A stretch of 64,000 nt of DNA, taken from the NCBI RefSeq assembly GCF_016745835.1, contig NZ_JAERVL010000007.1, positions 1 through 64,000 on the forward strand, read 5' to 3'. A program made the translations under genes and the position numbers. Source of the DNA: Caldalkalibacillus salinus. Its GTDB lineage: Bacteria > Bacillota > Bacilli > Caldalkalibacillales > JCM-10596. Positions within the stretch are counted from its first letter, which is position 1, and the number at the start of each line of letters is the position of its first letter. Below, in pieces: positions 8,527-17,868 of the stretch. Below the pieces are notes generated by a model. The model had not been told where the DNA came from, made no database searches, and saw only the letters and a list, made by a program, of their open reading frames with translations.

Positions 8527-10068
8527 TTACCCCCCTATCCTTGCTAGAAATATTTGTATAGAAAGATCCAAGGTTTCACTAAGAACGCTTGGGTAAACCC
8601 CGATAAGCACAATAAAGCCTAGTAATATCGCCATCGGAACAACTTCAAATCCTCTGGCATCACTCAGGTGTGCCCACTCTTCTTTTGCCGGCCCAAAGGT
8701 GGTATTCAGAACGGCTCGTAGCAGGTAAACGGCCGTTAGAATAATCCCTAAGACACCAATAGCAGCCACGACTGGGTAGGTATTAAACAGGCCGAGGAAC
8801 GATAGGAATTCACTGATAAAGCCGCTCATACCAGGCAAGCCTAAATTGGCCATGGCCCCAGCGAGAAAGACGCCACAAACAAAAGGCATATTTTTGGCTA
8901 GGCCCCCTAAATCACTGATCATGGACGTCTCAGTTCGCTCATAAATCACGCCGATGATAAAGAAGAGCAGTGATGAGATGAGGCCGTGTGAAATCACCTG
9001 AAATATGGCCCCCTGTAGACCCGAATAGTTTAAAGCGGCGATACCTAATAAGACGATCCCCATATGTGAAACGGATGAATAAGCTAGCACCTTTTTCAAA
9101 TCGTTTTGTACAAAAGCCAGCACAGCTCCATACAGGATGTTAACCACACCTAATATGGCCAGGATATAGGCCACACGTTCAAACTGTTCTGGGAAGACGC
9201 CAATCCCCAAGCGGATTAAACCATATGCGCCTAATTTTAGTAAGATCCCTGAGTGAATCATGACAATAGCCGGAGGCGCCTCCACATGCACCTTCAACAT
9301 CCACGAATGAAGCGGAAAGATCGGAAGCTTCACTGCAAATGCAAAGAGCAAAGCGACAAAAATGAAAAAGATGACATCTCCCGGTGGGATCGCGTATGGC
9401 CACCCACTCACACTTTGAGAGGTAAGTTGACTCACCATCACCTCTAATGCAGGTATATTTAACGTGTCCGTGATTGCGAACAGGGCGACAAATGCGATGA
9501 GCATAACCGCGGAGCCTATACCGTTATATATGAGAAACGTGTTGGCCGCACTTTCTCTATTCAGGTATCCCCATATGGCGATCAAGAAGAACATTGGGAT
9601 AATGGTGAGCTCAAAGAAAATGAAGAATAGAAACAGGTTCTTGGCCATGAACACACCAAACATTCCGACCTGTAATAGGAAAAACAGAATGAAGTACGCT
9701 TTCCACCGTTTTTTGATATAAATGGAAGCCACAGCAGAGAGTGTCCCTACCACCGCTGTCAGTAGGATGAGTGATACGGACAAGCCGTCTACTCCTAACT
9801 CATAGTTGATTTGTAAGCTTTGCTGTTCCATAGACGGCATTTGTAGTTCAATCCAACTGACCTCTTCCTCGAACTGGTAACCTTGATCATTAAAGTCAAA
9901 GGCACCGAAAAGATACAACGACAAGCTCAATGGGATCAGTGTGATGACAATAGCAATCGCTTTCATCAAACCCGCTTTTTGTTTTTGAACCAAGGCAAGC
10001 ACTAAAATGCCAAGTAAAGGGGAGAACGCAATAAGTGATAGTAAATGATCTTCAATAAAAGTCATCAT
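8527..10068 (-). CDS. nuoM: NADH-quinone oxidoreductase subunit M
   Basis: Proton-translocating antiporter-like subunit of complex I, 513 residues from the start used here. The core motif LPIFPLHSWMLKVHVEAPP is visible. The start is the ATGATGA that overlaps the nuoL stop at 10065; an upstream in-frame ATG at 10179 would add 37 non-family residues overlapping nuoL and is rejected. The overlap implies translational coupling with nuoL. Confidence 0.94.
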   Translation of the reverse strand: MMTFIEDHLLSLIAFSPLLGILVLALVQKQKAGLMKAIAIVITLIPLSLSLYLFGAFDFNDQGYQFEEEVSWIELQMPSMEQQSLQINYELGVDGLSVSLILLTAVVGTLSAVASIYIKKRWKAYFILFFLLQVGMFGVFMAKNLFLFFIFFELTIIPMFFLIAIWGYLNRESAANTFLIYNGIGSAVMLIAFVALFAITDTLNIPALEVMVSQLTSQSVSGWPYAIPPGDVIFFIFVALLFAFAVKLPIFPLHSWMLKVHVEAPPAIVMIHSGILLKLGAYGLIRLGIGVFPEQFERVAYILAILGVVNILYGAVLAFVQNDLKKVLAYSSVSHMGIVLLGIAALNYSGLQGAIFQVISHGLISSLLFFIIGVIYERTETSMISDLGGLAKNMPFVCGVFLAGAMANLGLPGMSGFISEFLSFLGLFNTYPVVAAIGVLGIILTAVYLLRAVLNTTFGPAKEEWAHLSDARGFEVVPMAILLGFIVLIGVYPSVLSETLDLSIQIFLARIGG

Positions 10069-11942
10069 AAGCCTGCTGCACCCCCAGTGACTATAAATGC
10101 AATAATGAGTAGGATCAATCCTAGAACAACAGTGAACCCGTACGTCTGCACTTGACCGTTTTGTAATCGTGCACCCCACTGCCCTAGTCCATTAATGAGA
10201 GCTGATACACTGTTGACGATTCCCTCGACAATGTATTTATCGAAGAATTTTAGGATAAGACCGAAGCCCTGCAACCCTCGTGTAAACGTGTAATGATACG
10301 CTTCATCAATGTAATACTTGTGGTATAACGTCTGATAGAGGGGGGTTGTTGCCTCTGCTATTGCCTTCGGTTGTACCGTTTTCTTTGCGTACATCAGGTA
10401 AGCTAATCCAATGCCACCTAGCGCCACAGCGATAGCTAAAAACATGATCCAACCGGGTCCTTCAGCCGGCATCCCGTAATTTGGCGCCGGTCCGGTCACG
10501 AGCCATTGTCCTAGATAGGTGCCAAACCAATGTGTATGAGCAAAACCAGATATGACAGCCAAAACCCCGAGTACCACCATTGGTAAAGTCATCACCACTG
10601 GGGACTCTTTTGCTTTGTTTATTTTTTGTAGCCTAGATTCCCCTCTAAATACAAGGAAGAACAGCCTGAACATATAAAAAGCGGTGAAAAACGCTGCGAT
10701 TACGGCCACTGCAAACAGTCCGTAGCGTCCGTCTGCCCAAACGGCAAGCAGTATCTCTTCTTTAGAGAAAAAACCTGCAAATGGCGGAATGCCTGCGATG
10801 GCTAAGCAGCCAACAAGAAACAATGGCCACGTGATCTTCATGCGTTTGTATAAACCGCCCATATCTCTGATATCCTGCGTATGCACAGCGTGGATGACGC
10901 TTCCCGCGGCCAGGAAGAGTAAGGCTTTGAAAAAAGCATGTGTCATGAGATGAAAGACACCGGCAACATATCCCGCCGCACCTAGTGCTAACATCATAAA
11001 GCCGAGCTGAGACACTGTCGAATAGGCCAACACCCTTTTCACGTCGTTCTGCACAAGTCCGATTGAAGCGGCAAAGATAGCTGTAAAGGCGCCCACATAA
11101 GCCACTACATCAAGAGCCACAGGCGACGCTGCGAATAAAGGAAATAACAACGCGACGAGGTAAACACCAGCCGCTACCATTGTTGCAGCATGGATCAACG
11201 CACTGACAGGTGTCGGTCCTTCCATTGCGTCTGGTAACCAAGTATGTAAGGGAAACTGTCCCGACTTTCCAATCGCGCCTACGAATATCAGAATGGACAC
11301 CAGCGTGATGAATCCACCTTCAAGTTGATTGGCCTCTAAGGCAGCAAAAACAACGGAAAGGTCAAAGCTCCCGACCTGCCAGAACAATAAAATAATACCG
11401 ACTAAAAGCCCAATATCCCCAATTCTAGTCATGATAAAGGCTTTTTTGGCCGCCGCTCGTGCTTCCGGTTTATAGAAGTAGAAGCCCACGAGTAAAAAGG
11501 AGCAGACACCCACTAATTCCCAAAAGATATATATTTGTAATAAGTTAGGGGATAAAACGAGACCGAGCATTGAAAAGGTGAACAATGCAAGATAAGCATA
11601 AAAGACGGAAATTCGGTCGTCGCCTTCCATATATCCTCGTGCGTACACATGAACAAGCAAGCTCACGAGGGTAACGATAAACAACATTAAAGCGTTTAAA
11701 GGTGTCACTTCAAAACCCATGGTGACCAAGCGATCGCCTATTGCTAACCAATCCATGAGGACACTTGGATTCTCTTCAATACGTAACCTCTCTATTAAAG
11801 TCATTGTCGCCAAAAGGAATGACCCTACCATAAAGGTAATCCCTAACCACGCTGAGCCTTCCTTCAGCTGTCGACCGAAGGCAACAAGCAGGATAAAGGC
11901 GATAAGCGGAAAGAGAGGTATAAGCCAGGCATTTTCCATCAT
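10065..11942 (-). CDS. nuoL: NADH-quinone oxidoreductase subunit L
   Basis: The largest antiporter-like subunit of complex I, carrying the long lateral helix in known structures. At 625 residues it has the Proton_antipo_N and _M domains with HTWLPDAMEGPTPVSAL, and a C-terminal extension of further helices ending near GGAAGL. A strong AGGAGG precedes ATGATG. It overlaps nuoM by four bases and follows nuoK by 12. Confidence 0.96.
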   Translation of the reverse strand: MMENAWLIPLFPLIAFILLVAFGRQLKEGSAWLGITFMVGSFLLATMTLIERLRIEENPSVLMDWLAIGDRLVTMGFEVTPLNALMLFIVTLVSLLVHVYARGYMEGDDRISVFYAYLALFTFSMLGLVLSPNLLQIYIFWELVGVCSFLLVGFYFYKPEARAAAKKAFIMTRIGDIGLLVGIILLFWQVGSFDLSVVFAALEANQLEGGFITLVSILIFVGAIGKSGQFPLHTWLPDAMEGPTPVSALIHAATMVAAGVYLVALLFPLFAASPVALDVVAYVGAFTAIFAASIGLVQNDVKRVLAYSTVSQLGFMMLALGAAGYVAGVFHLMTHAFFKALLFLAAGSVIHAVHTQDIRDMGGLYKRMKITWPLFLVGCLAIAGIPPFAGFFSKEEILLAVWADGRYGLFAVAVIAAFFTAFYMFRLFFLVFRGESRLQKINKAKESPVVMTLPMVVLGVLAVISGFAHTHWFGTYLGQWLVTGPAPNYGMPAEGPGWIMFLAIAVALGGIGLAYLMYAKKTVQPKAIAEATTPLYQTLYHKYYIDEAYHYTFTRGLQGFGLILKFFDKYIVEGIVNSVSALINGLGQWGARLQNGQVQTYGFTVVLGLILLIIAFIVTGGAAGL

Positions 11943-11954
11943 TCTTCTTACCTC

Positions 11955-12269
11955 CTATCGCTTCAACAAGTTCATTTCATCAACATTCACTGTTGTTCTG
12001 TTGCGGTATAAAGCTATGAGTATCGCTAATCCTACTGCTACCTCAGCCGCAGCAACTGAAATGGTGAATACAGTAAAGACTTGGCCAGTGATATCTGGAT
12101 ATAACCCTAATTTGGCAAAAGCCACGAGGTTAATGTTTACTGCATTCAACATTAACTCAATACAGATGAGGACAATAACAGCATTGCGCTTAGTGAGGGC
12201 ACCGTATAGGCCAATACTGAACAATATAGCGGCCACACTTAAATACGTCCCTAAAGGTATGCTAGTCAT
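11955..12269 (-). CDS. nuoK: NADH-quinone oxidoreductase subunit K
   Basis: Small three-helix membrane subunit of complex I (MrpC homologue), 104 residues. The helix-2 glutamate is in IELMLNAVN, and [12 protein letters not shown] is typical. The ATG at 12267-12269 has AAGGTG 6 bases before it and overlaps the nuoJ stop; a GTG three codons upstream is less well placed. Confidence 0.94.
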   Translation of the reverse strand: MTSIPLGTYLSVAAILFSIGLYGALTKRNAVIVLICIELMLNAVNINLVAFAKLGLYPDITGQVFTVFTISVAAAEVAVGLAILIALYRNRTTVNVDEMNLLKR

Positions 12270-12780
12270 GGGTTTCACCTTCTTTGACTTCAGGGTCTCG
12301 CCTAGCTAATATAATTGCACCAACTAAGGCTACAAGTAAGACAACGGATGTGAGTTCAAAAGGGATGACATATTTAGTGAATAGTTGGATTCCAATATTC
12401 TGTGTGTTGTCTTGATACAGTTCAGTGGCTTGTGGCTGCCAGTTAATGGTATTGACCACTCGGAGCGTAATGACAAAAAAGATAGCTACCCCCACACCGA
12501 CGAATAACTTGTGCTTTGAATGTCTCGCTTCGTCTTGGTCATCATGTTTGGTCAGCATGATACCGAACAACATAATAATGGAGACGGCCCCACCGTAGAT
12601 TAAGACTTGGGCAAAAGCGATAAACTCAGCATGCAACAGGATGTAAATACCCGCAATACCTATAAATGTAAAAGCAAGGGCCACAACCATATGCACAACC
12701 TTTGTCAAATTCATCATAAGTACTGCTCCACCTAGCGTGAAGAGAGCGAGAACAAAGAACGCTACCAATTCACCGGTCAC
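12262..12780 (-). CDS. nuoJ: NADH-quinone oxidoreductase subunit J
   Basis: A 172-residue membrane subunit of complex I with five predicted helices, next to NuoK in the pump module. It starts with GTG, overlapping the nuoI stop (GTGA), with AGGTG 8 bases upstream. It ends in TAG, which matters for the amber codons in nuoC: TAG is used as a real stop in this operon. Confidence 0.92.
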   Translation of the reverse strand: MTGELVAFFVLALFTLGGAVLMMNLTKVVHMVVALAFTFIGIAGIYILLHAEFIAFAQVLIYGGAVSIIMLFGIMLTKHDDQDEARHSKHKLFVGVGVAIFFVITLRVVNTINWQPQATELYQDNTQNIGIQLFTKYVIPFELTSVVLLVALVGAIILARRDPEVKEGETHD

Positions 12781-13196
12781 GGTTTGTTCACCTCTCTTGT
12801 GCTCTCAGTATTTTCATGTAACCATTCAAGGTCTTTGAACAGTTCATCACGACTGTAAGTTGATAACTCAAAGTTATTGGACATCACGATCGCTTCTGTC
12901 GGGCAGACTTCTGTACACAAATCGCATAAAATGCAGATTTCAAAATTAATGTCATACGTATCAATTATCTTTTTCTTATTATTCGGGTCAGGGTGTGGTT
13001 TGCCTGTGAGTTGGATACAATCCGTAGGACAAACGGCCGCACATTGGTTACATACGATACACTTCTCTGGATAGAAATGCTGGATACCGCGAAAACGGTC
13101 GGGCATTTCCATTGGCTCGTCTGGATATGAATAGGTCACTTTCTTTTTTGCTAAGTTTTTGAGGGTGAACCCTAACCCTTTGACTAATCCTAGCAT
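12777..13196 (-). CDS. nuoI: NADH-quinone oxidoreductase subunit I
   Basis: A 139-residue subunit carrying two [4Fe-4S] clusters (N6a/N6b) that pass electrons to NuoB. Two complete CxxCxxCxxxCP motifs are present: Cys46/49/52/56 and Cys88/91/94/98. Its genes lie between nuoH and nuoJ. With NuoB and NuoCD it makes up the peripheral arm, which has no NuoEFG in this locus. Confidence 0.96.
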   Translation of the reverse strand: MLGLVKGLGFTLKNLAKKKVTYSYPDEPMEMPDRFRGIQHFYPEKCIVCNQCAAVCPTDCIQLTGKPHPDPNNKKKIIDTYDINFEICILCDLCTEVCPTEAIVMSNNFELSTYSRDELFKDLEWLHENTESTREVNKP

Positions 13197-13212
13197 AGGA
13201 TCACTTCCTTTT

Positions 13213-14226
13213 TTAGAAGAATAGTTCTTTTAGAATTGCTGTGATAAAAACATTCGCTAAGGCCAAAGGTAATAATACTTTCCAGCCGAACTCCATGAGA
13301 TGGTCTGCCCGTAAACGTGGAAACGAAGCGCGTATCCAAAACATGAAGAATACGACCATAGAAAATTTGAGTAAGAACCACACCACACCCGGAATGGCAC
13401 TCAGGATAGGTAATGCAAACGGGGGATGCCAGCCACCTAAGAACAAGACGGTCATCAGTGAAGCCATCGCAAACAGGTAGACATACTCTGCTAACATGAA
13501 GAAAGCAAAACGAAACCCACTATATTCCACATGATAGCCTGCGACAAGCTCTGATTCGGCCTCCGGTAAATCAAATGGGGTACGGTTGAGCTCAGCAACA
13601 GAGGCGATAAGGAATATCACGAACGCCAACGGCTGCAATAAGATAAACCAAGCATAGTCCGCTTGGGCATCAACAATCGTGATGAGATTAAGGCTACCGG
13701 AGATTAAGATGATCCCGATCACAGACATGACAAGCGGGATTTCATATGAGATCATCTGCGCAACAGCACGCATCCCCCCAAGTAGCGCATACTTGTTATT
13801 AGAAGCCCAGCCCCCCATGATGACACCAAACGTCGTCAATCCAGATATAGCGATATAATACAAGAGTCCGATCCCTATATCAGAAAAGTAGAGTCTATCC
13901 GTAAAGGGAATGACCACGATAACCATAAAAGACGGCACAAAGGCGATGACGGGTGCCATGATAAACAACGTTCGATCCGCTTTCTTGGGGATGACGTCTT
14001 CTTTTAAGAGTAATTTTAAAACGTCCGCTACGGTCTGAAGCAAGCCAAAAGGTCCACCGACTCTGTTTGGACCCGTTCTGACTTGCATAAAGCCGATCAC
14101 CTTACGTTCTGCTAGAATGGCGAACGTGACAAAACCTAGCACAATACCCAAGACAGCAGCTGCTAGACCTAGAAAGGTGAGGAAGTTTAACCACGACGGA
14201 GTGGCGTACAGTAACTCTTCTATCAT
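13213..14226 (-). CDS. nuoH: NADH-quinone oxidoreductase subunit H
   Basis: A 337-residue membrane subunit that forms the quinone chamber at the junction of the two arms. About eight helices are present, and the family segments ERKVIGFMQVRTGPNRVG and RTPFDLPEAESELVAGYHVE are intact. The ATG follows the nuoD stop directly (TAAATG), implying coupled translation. Confidence 0.97.
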   Translation of the reverse strand: MIEELLYATPSWLNFLTFLGLAAAVLGIVLGFVTFAILAERKVIGFMQVRTGPNRVGGPFGLLQTVADVLKLLLKEDVIPKKADRTLFIMAPVIAFVPSFMVIVVIPFTDRLYFSDIGIGLLYYIAISGLTTFGVIMGGWASNNKYALLGGMRAVAQMISYEIPLVMSVIGIILISGSLNLITIVDAQADYAWFILLQPLAFVIFLIASVAELNRTPFDLPEAESELVAGYHVEYSGFRFAFFMLAEYVYLFAMASLMTVLFLGGWHPPFALPILSAIPGVVWFLLKFSMVVFFMFWIRASFPRLRADHLMEFGWKVLLPLALANVFITAILKELFF

Positions 14227-15327
14227 TTAGCCATCAACCTCCCCAAGCACAATGTCGATGCCGCCTAGTATAGTAATAAGATTGGCAATATTTTGCCCCT
14301 GTAACAATTGCGGTAACGCCTGGAGGTTATAGAAGGAGGGGCGGCGGAACTTTAAGCGATAGGGCTGTGGTTTGCCTTTACTATGAATATAGCAACCTAT
14401 TTCTCCTCTAGGAGATTCTATTCTTACGTAGGTCTCACCAGCTGGCGGTTTAATGATTCTAGGCACTTTACCCATGATCTTGCCACCTTCAGGAAACTGT
14501 TCAATGGCTTGCTCTAGTATCCTTAGTGATTGGCGAATTTCTTCCATACGCACTAAATATCGTCCATAAGCATCCCCTGAAGTCTCAGTAGGGACATCAA
14601 AATCAAAGCGATCATAAATAGAATAAGGTTCATCCTTACGCAAATCCCACTTGACCCCTGTACACCGTAGATTGGCGCCACTTAAGGAGTGTTGAACGGC
14701 AAAATCAGCGTCATATGTACCCACGTCTTTGACCCGTGTGAGAAAGATCTCGTTACCTGTTACGAGGTCATGATATCCTTCTAACTGTTCTCTCATATAC
14801 GGGATGAAATCCTGAACCTTCTCAATCCATCCCTCAGGTGCATCCCACTTCACACCGCCTACGCGCATGTAGTTAAATGTTAGCCTCGCACCGCAGAGCT
14901 CATTGATCAGGTTAATGATCATTTCTCTCTCTCGGAATGCATACAGAAAGGGACTCATCGCACCAATATCTAATAAATATGTGCCAAACCAAACTAAATG
15001 ACTGGCCACTCGACTTAATTCCATGGCAATCACTCTAAGATACTCCGCACGTTCTGGAATGTCTGTACCCATCATCGTCTCTACGGCATGACAAATAACA
15101 TAATTCCCTGTCATAGCGGACAAATAGTCCATACGATCTGTATACGGAATAATTTGCGTATAATTCAAGTCTTCAGCCAGCTTTTCCGTCCCACGATGTA
15201 AATAGCCAATGACGGGAGTGGCCTCTTTGATAATTTCTCCATCTATTTTGAGCACCACGCGGAAAACACCGTGTGTACTCGGGTGTTGAGGACCCACATT
15301 CAGTAGCATTTCTTCTGTTCTGATCAT
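14227..15327 (-). CDS. nuoD: NADH-quinone oxidoreductase subunit D
   Basis: A 366-residue quinone-site subunit of complex I, related to the large subunit of NiFe hydrogenases. It has GPQHPSTHGVFR at the start and the C-terminal IDIVLGEVDG. The ATG at 15325-15327 is chosen over an ATG 63 bases upstream because it has GAGGAGG before it and matches the family start. The gene begins 4 bases after nuoC. It is intact, so complex I genes downstream of the disrupted nuoC are still conserved. Confidence 0.96.
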   Translation of the reverse strand: MIRTEEMLLNVGPQHPSTHGVFRVVLKIDGEIIKEATPVIGYLHRGTEKLAEDLNYTQIIPYTDRMDYLSAMTGNYVICHAVETMMGTDIPERAEYLRVIAMELSRVASHLVWFGTYLLDIGAMSPFLYAFREREMIINLINELCGARLTFNYMRVGGVKWDAPEGWIEKVQDFIPYMREQLEGYHDLVTGNEIFLTRVKDVGTYDADFAVQHSLSGANLRCTGVKWDLRKDEPYSIYDRFDFDVPTETSGDAYGRYLVRMEEIRQSLRILEQAIEQFPEGGKIMGKVPRIIKPPAGETYVRIESPRGEIGCYIHSKGKPQPYRLKFRRPSFYNLQALPQLLQGQNIANLITILGGIDIVLGEVDG

Positions 15328-15331
15328 TCCT

Positions 15332-15781
15332 CTACACCTCCTCGTCAAATTGTTCGTAATCTTTGCGTAGAGGATACCCCACCCAGTCATCCGTTAGTAA
15401 AATGCGAGTGAGGTTCGGATGGCCTTCAAAGTGAATTCCGAGCAGGTCATACGCTTCACGCTCAGGCCAATTCGCTCCGGCCCAAATAGGTGTCACGGAA
15501 GGAATCGTTGGATGATCTCGATCTATACGCACCTTCACTGCAAGGGCATGCTTGGCTTTGTATGAATAGAAATAATAGTAGACTTCCATATGGTCTTCAA
15601 AGTCGCTGCCGTGTAATTCAGATAAATAGTCGAATGAAAGCTGTTCATTATGCTTTAGAAACTGAGCCACTTCTGACCAGTGTTCTCCTTCTATCACAAG
15701 CGTTGGAACGTCTTTGGCCAGTTCATTAATATAGGATTCCGAAATGACTTGCTTACCTATATTGTCCTCTATGACCTTCAC
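15332..15781 (-). CDS. nuoC: NADH-quinone oxidoreductase subunit C, conserved domain
   Basis: The conserved NuoC (30-kDa) domain of complex I, which packs against NuoD. Segments ERLE-like [18 protein letters not shown] and [12 protein letters not shown] are typical and complete. The GTG at 15779-15781 is the first ATG/GTG/TTG codon in frame downstream of the last amber codon (16784-16786), so it is the only standard internal start. It lacks a well-spaced ribosome binding site: a GGAGGAGG lies about 45 bases upstream, itself coding DQEEE in the longer frame. The reading frame continues upstream into the Ala/Lys repeat extension. The gene ends in TAG. Confidence 0.8.
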   Translation of the reverse strand: MKVIEDNIGKQVISESYINELAKDVPTLVIEGEHWSEVAQFLKHNEQLSFDYLSELHGSDFEDHMEVYYYFYSYKAKHALAVKVRIDRDHPTIPSVTPIWAGANWPEREAYDLLGIHFEGHPNLTRILLTDDWVGYPLRKDYEQFDEEV

Positions 15782-15849
15782 GTACTGATCAAGAACGGGC
15801 TGGTTCTTGGAAGGCTCTTGAGGTTTTTCCTCCTCCTGATCACCTTTGG

Positions 15850-17240
15850 CTCGCTTTGCTTTAGCTGCAGCTGCCGCCTTCGCTTTGGCTATGGCTGCCG
15901 CTTTTGCCTTGGCGTCGTCTCCCTCTGTGCTGTCTTCTCCTTTTTCTCGGGCTGCCTTCGCCTTCGCTGCTGCGGCCGCGTTTGCTTTCGCTTTAGCCTT
16001 TGCTGCAGCTGCCGCGTTAGCCTTGTCGTCATCTCCCTCTGTGCTGCGATCTTCTCCTTTTTCTCGGGCTGCCGTCGCCTTCGCTGCTGCGGCCGCTTTT
16101 GCTTTCGCTTTAGCCTTTGCTGCAGCTGCCGCTTTCGCCTTGTCGTCATCTCCCTCTGTGCTGCTATCTTCTCCTTTTTCTCGGGCTGCCGTCGCCTTCG
16201 CTGCTGCGGCCGCGTTTGCTTTCGCTTTAGCCTTTGCTGCTGCTGCCGCTTTTGCCTTCGCGTCTTCTCCCTCTGTGCTGCTATCTTCTCGTTTTTCTCG
16301 GGCTGCCTTCGCCGTCGCTGCTGCGGCCGCTTTTGCGTTGGCTTTAGCCTTTGCTGCAGCTGCCGCGTTTGCCTTGGCGTCGTCTCCCTCGGTGCTCTCT
16401 TCTCCTTTTTCTCGGGCTGCCGTCGCCTTCGCTGCTGCGGCCGCGTTTGCTTTCGCTTTAGCCTTTGCTGCTGCTGCCGCTTTTGCCTTCGCGTCTTCTC
16501 CCTCTGTGCTGCTATCTTCTCGTTTTTCTCGGGCTGCCTTCGCCGTCGCTGCTGCGGCCGCTTTTGCTTTCGCTTTAGCCTTTGCTGCAGCTGCCGCCTT
16601 TGCCTTGGCGTCATCTCCCTCTGTGCTGCTATCTTCTCCTTTTTCTCGGGCTGCCTTCGCCGTCGCTGCTGCGGCCGCTTTTGCGTTTGCTTTCGCGTTA
16701 GCCTTTGCTGCAGCTGCCGCGTTTGCCTTAGCGTCATCTCCCTCTGTGCTGCGATCTTCTCCTTCTTCTCGGGCTGCCTTCGCCTACGCTGCTGCGGCCG
16801 CTTTTGCGTTTGCTTTCGCGTTAGCCTTTGCTGCAGCTGCCGCGTTTGCCTTAGCGTCATCTCCCTCTGTGCTGCGATCTTCTCCTTCTTCTCGGGCTGC
16901 CTTCGCCTACGCTGCTGCGGCCGCTTTTGCGTTTGCTTTCGCGTTAGCCTTTGCTGCAGCTGCCGCTTTTGCCTTAGCGTCATCTCCCTCTGTGCTGCTA
17001 TCTTCTCCTTCTTCTCGGGCTGCCTTCGCCTTCGCTGCTGCGGCCGCTTGTGCTTTTGCTTTCGCTTTAGCCTTTGCTGCAGCTGCCGCGTTTGCCTTAG
17101 CGTCATCTCCCTCTGTGCTGCGATCTTCTCCTTCTTCTCGGGCTGCCTTCGCCTACGCTGCTGCGGCCGCTTTTGCTTTTGCTTTCGCTTTAGCCTTTGC
17201 TGCAGCTGCCGCTTTCGCTTTGGCTGCTGCTTTGGCTTTC
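15850..17240 (-). repeat. Tandem array of eleven 114-123 bp units in nuoC
   Basis: A landmark hexamer (CTCGGG on the plus strand) recurs at 15946, 16063, 16180, 16297, 16411, 16528, 16645, 16768, 16891, 17014 and 17137. The intervals are 117, 117, 117, 114, 117, 117, 123, 123, 123 and 123 bases, all multiples of three. Each unit encodes [21 protein letters not shown] acidic/basic text followed by Ala/Lys stretches. The four units nearest the N-terminus are 41 codons long and most alike. The codon after AAAAA is AAG in some units, ACG in others and TAG in units 1, 3 and 4. Confidence 0.93.
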
Positions 17241-17353
17241 TCAGCAGCTAGGCGCTTTTCCTCCGCTGTGGGGGCTGATTGTTCGCCACGGGATTGATCT
17301 TTAGATTCTTCGTTTTGTGAGTCCTTATTTTGATCTTTGTTTTCTTCACTCAC
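17153..17353 (-). CDS. Truncated N-terminal peptide of NuoC
   Basis: The 66-codon product expected if translation from the nuoB-coupled ATG ends at the first amber. It begins with a charged segment ([16 protein letters not shown]) and then turns into Ala/Lys repeats. The ATGA overlap with nuoB makes initiation here very likely. Whether the short peptide has a role, or is only the remains of a longer NuoC, cannot be told. Confidence 0.45.
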   Translation of the reverse strand: MSEENKDQNKDSQNEESKDQSRGEQSAPTAEEKRLAAEKAKAAAKAKAAAAAKAKAKAKAKAAAAA

Positions 17354-17868
17354 TGATTCGTCACCCGCTTTCCGGTCTTCGCCTCATAACGGATCTTGTG
17401 CTGGAGTTTATTGATGCCATATATGAGTGCTGCAGGATTCGGAGGACATCCTGGTATGTATACATCAACAGGGACAATTTGGTCGACCCCTTTTACGACG
17501 GCGTAAGATTTAATATACGGACCTCCTGCTGTGGCACAAACGCCCATCGCAATCACATACTTAGGTTCGGGCATCTGATCATAGAGTCGACGTAGGATCG
17601 GGGCCATCTTCTTTGTGACCGTACCGGCCACAATCATACAGTCTGAGTGTCTTGGTGACGTGCGGAAAATGGTACCAAAACGATCTAGATCGTAATGCGA
17701 AGCGCCAGTCCCCATCATTTCAATGGCACAACAAGCTAACCCGAAGGTCATTGGCCAGATCGAGTTACTTCGTGCCCATGCTTTCACTTGTTCTAAAGTC
17801 GTGAAGAATACATTGCGTTGCATTTCTTCTTGTTCTTCTGGTGTCATACTTTCTAGCTTTAAATCCAT
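17350..17868 (-). CDS. nuoB: NADH-quinone oxidoreductase subunit B
   Basis: A 172-residue subunit that binds cluster N2, the terminal electron donor to quinone. The four ligands Cys46, Cys47, Cys111 and Cys141 are all present ([25 protein letters not shown]). It overlaps nuoA by 10 bases and the nuoC start by 4. Confidence 0.97.
   Translation of the reverse strand: MDLKLESMTPEEQEEMQRNVFFTTLEQVKAWARSNSIWPMTFGLACCAIEMMGTGASHYDLDRFGTIFRTSPRHSDCMIVAGTVTKKMAPILRRLYDQMPEPKYVIAMGVCATAGGPYIKSYAVVKGVDQIVPVDVYIPGCPPNPAALIYGINKLQHKIRYEAKTGKRVTNQ

Larger units (their letters stand above)
15332..17353 (-). pseudogene. nuoC: Full nuoC frame with Ala/Lys repeat extension and three in-frame ambers
   Basis: Read from the ATG at 17351-17353, which overlaps the nuoB stop, the nuoC frame would be 673 codons: a charged leader of about 33 residues, a tandem Ala/Lys/Glu repeat region, then the NuoC domain. 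Identical TAG codons interrupt it at codons 67, 149 and 190 (17153-17155, 16907-16909, 16784-16786). Downstream of codon 190 the frame is open to the natural stop. Low-complexity Ala/Lys-rich N-terminal extensions of NuoC are known in Bacillaceae, so the extension is genuine family sequence. The ambers make the extension untranslatable as one chain unless suppressed. Alternatives are a sequencing or assembly error in the repeats, or a truly broken extension with separate expression of the NuoC domain. Confidence 0.7.

Noticed and set aside
10069-10179. Upstream ATG extending NuoM by 37 residues
   Set aside because: The extension overlaps nuoL, is Cys/His-rich and unlike any NuoM N-terminus; the ATGATGA at the nuoL stop is the natural start.
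15889-17106. A 405-codon minus-strand frame rich in Arg/Gln/Lys inside the nuoC array
   Set aside because: It is in a different frame from NuoC and exists because all repeat lengths are multiples of three. The ATG in each unit has no proper ribosome binding site and the frame ends before the NuoC domain.
16784-17155. Reassignment of TAG to an amino acid in this organism
   Set aside because: TAG is the natural end of nuoC and nuoJ here, RF1 (prfA) is complete, and no suppressor tRNA or pyrrolysine genes are seen in the window.
15680-17297. Two very long plus-strand open frames (523 and 483 codons) opposite the nuoC array
   Set aside because: They are antisense to a GC-rich, stop-poor repeat; their text is pure Ala/Phe/Ser or Cys/Arg low complexity, and they run over the nuoC domain without their own signals.
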